A stretch of DNA of 8,141 nucleotides from Thermoleophilia bacterium (GTDB lineage Bacteria > Actinomycetota > Thermoleophilia > Gaiellales > SKUG01). A model generated the notes under the pieces. That model saw nothing but the letters and a program-made list of their open reading frames with translations, was not told the origin of the DNA and made no database searches. The stretch's first letter is position 1. Each line of letters starts with the position of its first letter. The DNA is taken from NCBI GenBank assembly GCA_025964455.1, contig JAOPYU010000187.1:1-8141 (forward strand), in the 5' to 3' direction. The translations under genes were made by a program, and so were the position numbers. Positions 6,174 to 8,141 of the stretch are shown here, piece by piece.

Positions 6174-6803
6174 ATGACGACCGACGAGCACACCGGAGAC
6201 GCCGGCTTCGAGGGCCTCGGCCAGAAGCACTGGAAGAGCGACCGCGTGAAGGAGCTCGAGCGCGAGGAGCGATCAGCGCCGCGCCCCGGCTACGTGCAGG
6301 TCTACACGGGAGACGGCAAGGGCAAGACGACGGCGTCGCTCGGCCTCGTCGCGCGCGCGGCGGGCTACGGCCACCGCTGCTGCATCGTCTCCTTCCTCAA
6401 GGGCGACCCCAACTACGGCGAGCTGCGATTCATCCGCGAGCACATGCCGATGGTCGAATACCACCTCGCGGGACGCATGAATTTCGTGGATCCGTCCGAC
6501 CCGGATCCCGAGGACGTGGCCATCGCGGAGCAGGGCATGCAGACCGCGCGCGAGGCGATCGCCACCGGCGACTTCCATGTCGTCGTGCTCGACGAGATCA
6601 ACGTCGCCGCCAACCTCGGCCTCGTGCTCGAGGAGCACGTGCTCGCGATGCTCGAGTCGAAGCCGGACCACGTGGAGGTCATCCTGACCGGCCGCGACGC
6701 ACCCGACTCCTTCATCGAGCGTGCCGACCTCGTCACCGAGATGCGCATGGTCAAGCACTTCTACGAGGCCGGCATCCCCGCCCGACGCGGCATCGAGTTC
6801 TGA
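6174..6803 (+). CDS. cobO: Cob(I)yrinic acid a,c-diamide adenosyltransferase (209 aa)
   Basis: CobO/BtuR-type ATP:corrinoid adenosyltransferase. It transfers the 5'-deoxyadenosyl group of ATP to reduced corrinoid cobalt, making the adenosylcobalamin (or its precursor) needed by B12 mutases. The P-loop GDGKGKTT is at 46-53, the Walker-B-like VVVLDEI at 136-142, LTGR at 171-174, and the conserved C-terminal ARRGIEF at 203-209. The approximately 38-residue N-terminal region before the P-loop, with GLGQKHWKSDRVKE, is usual for the family. ATG 6174 is chosen because the -10 element ends 7 nt upstream and earlier in-frame ATGs (6117, 6165) lie in the previous gene or in that element. The B12-dependent acyl-CoA mutase gene about 620 bp downstream is a plausible client. 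No cobalamin riboswitch is seen upstream, where there is only 35 bp of non-coding DNA. Confidence 0.95.
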   Translation: MTTDEHTGDAGFEGLGQKHWKSDRVKELEREERSAPRPGYVQVYTGDGKGKTTASLGLVARAAGYGHRCCIVSFLKGDPNYGELRFIREHMPMVEYHLAGRMNFVDPSDPDPEDVAIAEQGMQTAREAIATGDFHVVVLDEINVAANLGLVLEEHVLAMLESKPDHVEVILTGRDAPDSFIERADLVTEMRMVKHFYEAGIPARRGIEF

Positions 6804-6808
6804 CGTCA

Positions 6809-6870
6809 GGTGCTCGTGCTTCCTTGTCCCATGCGCACACGATCGTGCGCCCGGGCCGGGAGTATCGGGA
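6809..6870 (+). repeat. 62-bp repeat unit 1 (42-bp core 6809-6850)
   Basis: The core starts GGTGCTCG, has TTCCTTG at 6820-6826, and ends in an 18-bp hairpin, GCGCAC-ACGATC-GTGCGC, at 6833-6850. The next copy begins exactly 62 bp later. It lies just after the cobO stop, so this copy's hairpin could also act on the cobO transcript end, although no U-run follows. Confidence 0.75.
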
Positions 6871-6932
6871 GGTGCTCGCGATTCCTTGACGTCGGCGCAC
6901 ACGATCGTGCGCTCGGCGAGGGGGAGGATCAC
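6871..6932 (+). repeat. 62-bp repeat unit 2 (42-bp core 6871-6912)
   Basis: Same core layout as unit 1: GGTGCTCG at 6871-6878, TTCCTTG at 6882-6888, and an identical 18-bp hairpin at 6895-6912. The six bases between CTTG and the hairpin differ from unit 1 (ACGTCG against TCCCAT), as does most of the 20-bp linker after the core. Confidence 0.75.
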
Positions 6933-6984
6933 GCATGCGGCGACGGCGAGGGCCTGCGTACCCCGGCCGCGCCGCCCCGCTAGC

Positions 6985-7046
6985 CGCGCGCACGATTTCT
7001 TGACGCGGGCGCACGGAATGTCGCGCACCTGCCGACGATCTCGAGC
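6985..7046 (+). repeat. 62-bp repeat unit 3 (42-bp core 6985-7026)
   Basis: A diverged copy with TTTCTTG at 6996-7002 and left arm GCGCAC at 7009-7014. The right arm is TCGCGC (7021-7026), so the stem needs one bulged base. The linker carries CCGACGAT (7032-7039), which recurs 62 bp later in unit 4. Confidence 0.65.
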
Positions 7047-7108
7047 CGCGAGCATGATTTCTTGTGCCAGGCGCACGAAATGGTGCGCTGGATCCGACGA
7101 TTGCCGCC
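7047..7108 (+). repeat. 62-bp repeat unit 4 (42-bp core 7047-7088)
   Basis: Contains TTTCTTG at 7058-7064 and a perfect 6-bp stem, GCGCAC (7071-7076) with GTGCGC (7083-7088), around the loop GAAATG, which differs from the loop in units 1 and 2. CCGACGAT at 7094-7101 matches unit 3 at exactly 62 bp. In this copy an alternative stem, 7057-7066 with 7072-7081, is also possible with one mismatch. Confidence 0.7.
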
Positions 7109-7148
7109 GGCCCACGCGGGCGGTCGTGCCGCGGCGCGCGGGCTCGTT

Positions 7149-7165
7149 GCTCAGACCGTCTGAGC
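7149..7165. promoter_or_regulatory. 17-bp perfect palindrome, candidate operator
   Basis: GCTCAGAC (7149-7156) and GTCTGAGC (7158-7165) are exact 8-bp reverse complements around one central C. Length and symmetry resemble sites bound by dimeric regulators such as the TetR family, which commonly control acyl-CoA genes. It sits 62 bp before the 45-aa gene and about 260 bp before the mutase. Its AT content is higher than its surroundings. It could instead form a hairpin followed by TTT, a weak terminator. Confidence 0.45.
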
Positions 7166-7227
7166 TTTGCGTGGTTTGCGGGGCGGGCCGTGTTGCAGTC
7201 CATGCACGGTGAGGGAATGCTCACCCC

Positions 7228-7365
7228 ATGCAGATCCTCTGGCTCGTCCTCGTCCTGATCGTCGCCTTCCTGCTCGCCAAGATGGTGAGCGTCGCCGTCG
7301 GCGGCATCGTCGGCGTGATCCTCGCCATCCTCGTCTTCGTGCTCGTCTTCCGCACGGCCGAGTAG
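7228..7365 (+). CDS. Small membrane protein (45 aa)
   Basis: The frame runs from ATG 7228 to TAG 7363-7365. GGTGAGGGA (7208-7216) lies about 11 nt upstream as a Shine-Dalgarno. Nearly the whole product is hydrophobic: residues 3-17 (ILWLVLVLIVAFLLA) and about 22-41 (VAVGGIVGVILAILVFVLVF) form two membrane helices. They are separated by a short KMVS turn (18-21), with a polar RTAE tail. Such a run of hydrophobic codons with a proper start, ribosome site and stop is unlikely by chance, so I regard it as a real gene. No family is recognised. It lies 60 bp before the acyl-CoA mutase gene on the same strand. Confidence 0.65.
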   Translation: MQILWLVLVLIVAFLLAKMVSVAVGGIVGVILAILVFVLVFRTAE

Positions 7366-7387
7366 CGGCGCGGAACCGGGGCACACG

Positions 7388-7401
7388 CGGCGCGGGCGCC
7401 G
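7388..7401. repeat. Inverted repeat upstream of the mutase -10 element
   Basis: CGGCGC (7388-7393) and GCGCCG (7396-7401) are reverse complements around GG. The repeat covers the place where the -35 of the mutase promoter would lie, about 12 bp before its -10. It may be a regulator site, a terminator hairpin of the 45-aa gene, or chance in GC-rich DNA. Confidence 0.25.
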
Positions 7402-7411
7402 CCCCCCGGGC

Positions 7412-7419
7412 GGTACGAT
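7412..7419 (+). promoter_or_regulatory. Extended -10 element of the acyl-CoA mutase gene
   Basis: GGTACGAT ends 6 nt before the ATG at 7426; TACGAT fits TANNNT. No Shine-Dalgarno lies between them, which suggests that the mutase mRNA is leaderless and that the gene has its own promoter despite following the 45-aa gene closely. Confidence 0.6.
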
Positions 7420-7425
7420 GCACCC

Positions 7426-8141
7426 ATGAGCCCGATCGCCGACCGACAGCAGTCCCCGAAGCCCACGCACCGCGCCGACGTGGATGCCCCGACGGGCCCC
7501 GCCCAGGAGGCGTGGCAGGGAGCGCTCCTGCGCACCCCCGACCGCGACGAGCTGTTCACGACGATGAGCGGCGCCGAGGTGCCGCGCATGTCGACGCCCG
7601 AGAGCGCAGGCACGGACTACGAGCGCGACCTGGGCTATCCCGCGCAGTTCCCGTTCACCCGGGGCGTGTACCCGTCCATGTACCGTGGCCGCCCCTGGAC
7701 GCAGCGCCAGTTCGCCGGATTCGGCACCGCTGCCGAGACCAACGAGCGCTTCCGCTACCTGCTCTCGCACGGCCAGCACGGGCTGTCGGTCGCCTTCGAC
7801 ATGCCGTCGCTCATGGGCTACGACTCCGACGATGACCAGTCGCTCGGCGAGGTCGGCCGCGAAGGCGTCGCCGTCGACACCGTGCTCGACATGGAGCGGC
7901 TCTTCGACGGTGTCCCGATGGGCGAGGTCTCGACCTCGATGACCATCAACGGGCCCGCCCCGATCTTCCTGGCGTTCTACGTGGTCGCGGCCGAGCGCCA
8001 GGGCATCGAGCCCGCGCAGCTCGCCGGCACCATCCAGACCGACATCCTCAAGGAGTACATCGCCCAGAAGGAGTGGCTCTTCCCGCCCGACCCGTCGATG
8101 CGGCTCGTCACCGACATGGTCGAGTACTGCACCAACGAGAT
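7426..8141 (+). CDS. icmA: B12-dependent acyl-CoA mutase large subunit, isobutyryl-CoA mutase-like, N-terminal part
   Basis: 238 codons are visible; the gene runs off the right edge. It belongs to the methylmalonyl-CoA mutase family, which rearranges acyl-CoA carbon skeletons by an adenosylcobalamin radical mechanism. After a variable approximately 70-residue N-terminus come the conserved FPFTRGVYPSMYRGRPW (75-91), GLSVAFDMPSLMGYDSD (119-135), STSMTINGPAP (169-179) and GTIQTDILKEYIAQKEWLFP (201-220). Two known specificity positions are visible. The Tyr of methylmalonyl-CoA mutase (Tyr89 in P. shermanii) is Phe96 here (RQFAGF), and its Arg207 is Gln214 (IAQKEW). Phe and Gln are the isobutyryl-CoA mutase residues (Phe80, Gln198). 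The enzyme is therefore more likely to interconvert isobutyryl- and n-butyryl-CoA. No B12 or G-protein domain precedes the catalytic part, so it is not an IcmF fusion; a separate small B12-binding subunit is expected elsewhere. CobO upstream supplies its cofactor. Family is certain; specificity is probable. Confidence 0.9.
   Translation, partial: MSPIADRQQSPKPTHRADVDAPTGPAQEAWQGALLRTPDRDELFTTMSGAEVPRMSTPESAGTDYERDLGYPAQFPFTRGVYPSMYRGRPWTQRQFAGFGTAAETNERFRYLLSHGQHGLSVAFDMPSLMGYDSDDDQSLGEVGREGVAVDTVLDMERLFDGVPMGEVSTSMTINGPAPIFLAFYVVAAERQGIEPAQLAGTIQTDILKEYIAQKEWLFPPDPSMRLVTDMVEYCTNE

Larger units (their letters stand above)
6804..7227. other. Non-coding region between cobO and the 45-aa gene
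   Basis: These 424 bp hold no convincing gene. They contain the four repeat units (6809-6932 and 6985-7108), a 52-bp GC-rich stretch between the two pairs (6933-6984), a 17-bp perfect palindrome at 7149-7165 and a short direct repeat, TTTGCG at 7166-7171 and 7175-7180. Long minus-strand frames through it are out-of-phase readings. The 62-bp period is not a multiple of three, so the repeats do not encode a repeated peptide. Confidence 0.65.

Noticed and set aside
6801..6808. TGACGTCA 8-bp palindrome as an operator
   Set aside because: It includes the cobO stop codon and is short enough to occur by chance.
6809..7108. CRISPR array
   Set aside because: Repeat cores are diverged from each other, linkers are only 20 bp and partly similar, spacing is broken by 52 extra bases in the middle, and no cas gene is present.
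6804..7227. Cobalamin riboswitch between cobO and the mutase
   Set aside because: No B12-box-like sequence is visible, and the mutase start looks leaderless, leaving no room for an aptamer in its mRNA.
6751..7779. Long minus-strand open frame (342 codons)
   Set aside because: It runs antisense across the cobO end, the repeat region, the small gene and the mutase. The composition is Arg/Ala-rich with no motif, typical of an out-of-phase frame in GC-rich DNA.

Overview
The window is GC-rich, single-copy-looking chromosomal DNA from a high-GC bacterium, most likely an actinomycetota. A deep-branching Thermoleophilia-type lineage would fit the codon use, the acyl-CoA gene content and the apparently leaderless genes, but no marker gene here fixes the taxonomy, so this is an inference. 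No tRNA, rRNA, transposase, CRISPR array or prophage gene is visible.

Layout: (1) 1-159 is the C-terminal end of a thiolase, followed by a short hairpin. (2) 160-460 is a non-coding gap with a perfect inverted repeat. (3) 461-2095 encodes a 544-aa Ala/Pro/Gly-rich protein of unknown family, followed at 2125-2550 by an unrecognised five-helix membrane protein. (4) 2569-3483 is an NAD-dependent 3-hydroxybutyryl-CoA dehydrogenase, convergent with a 145-aa hypothetical gene on the minus strand (3492-3929). (5) 4030-5205 is an acyl-CoA dehydrogenase, divergent from that hypothetical gene. (6) 5314-6138 is a PilZ-type protein with a degenerate second motif. (7) 6174-6803 is the corrinoid adenosyltransferase CobO. 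(8) 6804-7227 is a non-coding region with four related 42-bp hairpin-bearing repeats arranged as two 62-bp tandem pairs, followed by a 17-bp perfect palindrome. (9) 7228-7365 is a 45-aa membrane microprotein. (10) 7426 to the right edge is the N-terminal part of a B12-dependent acyl-CoA mutase large subunit. Its two specificity residues look like isobutyryl-CoA mutase rather than methylmalonyl-CoA mutase.

How the genes work together: thiolase, 3-hydroxyacyl-CoA dehydrogenase and acyl-CoA dehydrogenase are three steps of fatty-acid or butyryl-CoA oxidation (or its reverse). CobO makes the adenosylcobalamin that the acyl-CoA mutase needs, and the mutase would link branched and straight C4 acyl-CoAs (isobutyryl/butyryl) to that pathway. 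The theme is therefore short-chain acyl-CoA metabolism with B12 supply.

The most notable non-coding signals are a recurrent extended -10 element (GGTAGCAT, GGTACGAT and similar) placed 6-7 nt before five different start codons, which implies leaderless mRNAs, and the 62-bp repeat cluster between cobO and the mutase. The most novel protein is the 544-aa glycine-zipper-like, proline-linker protein. I did not find a clearly new defence system or mobile system.
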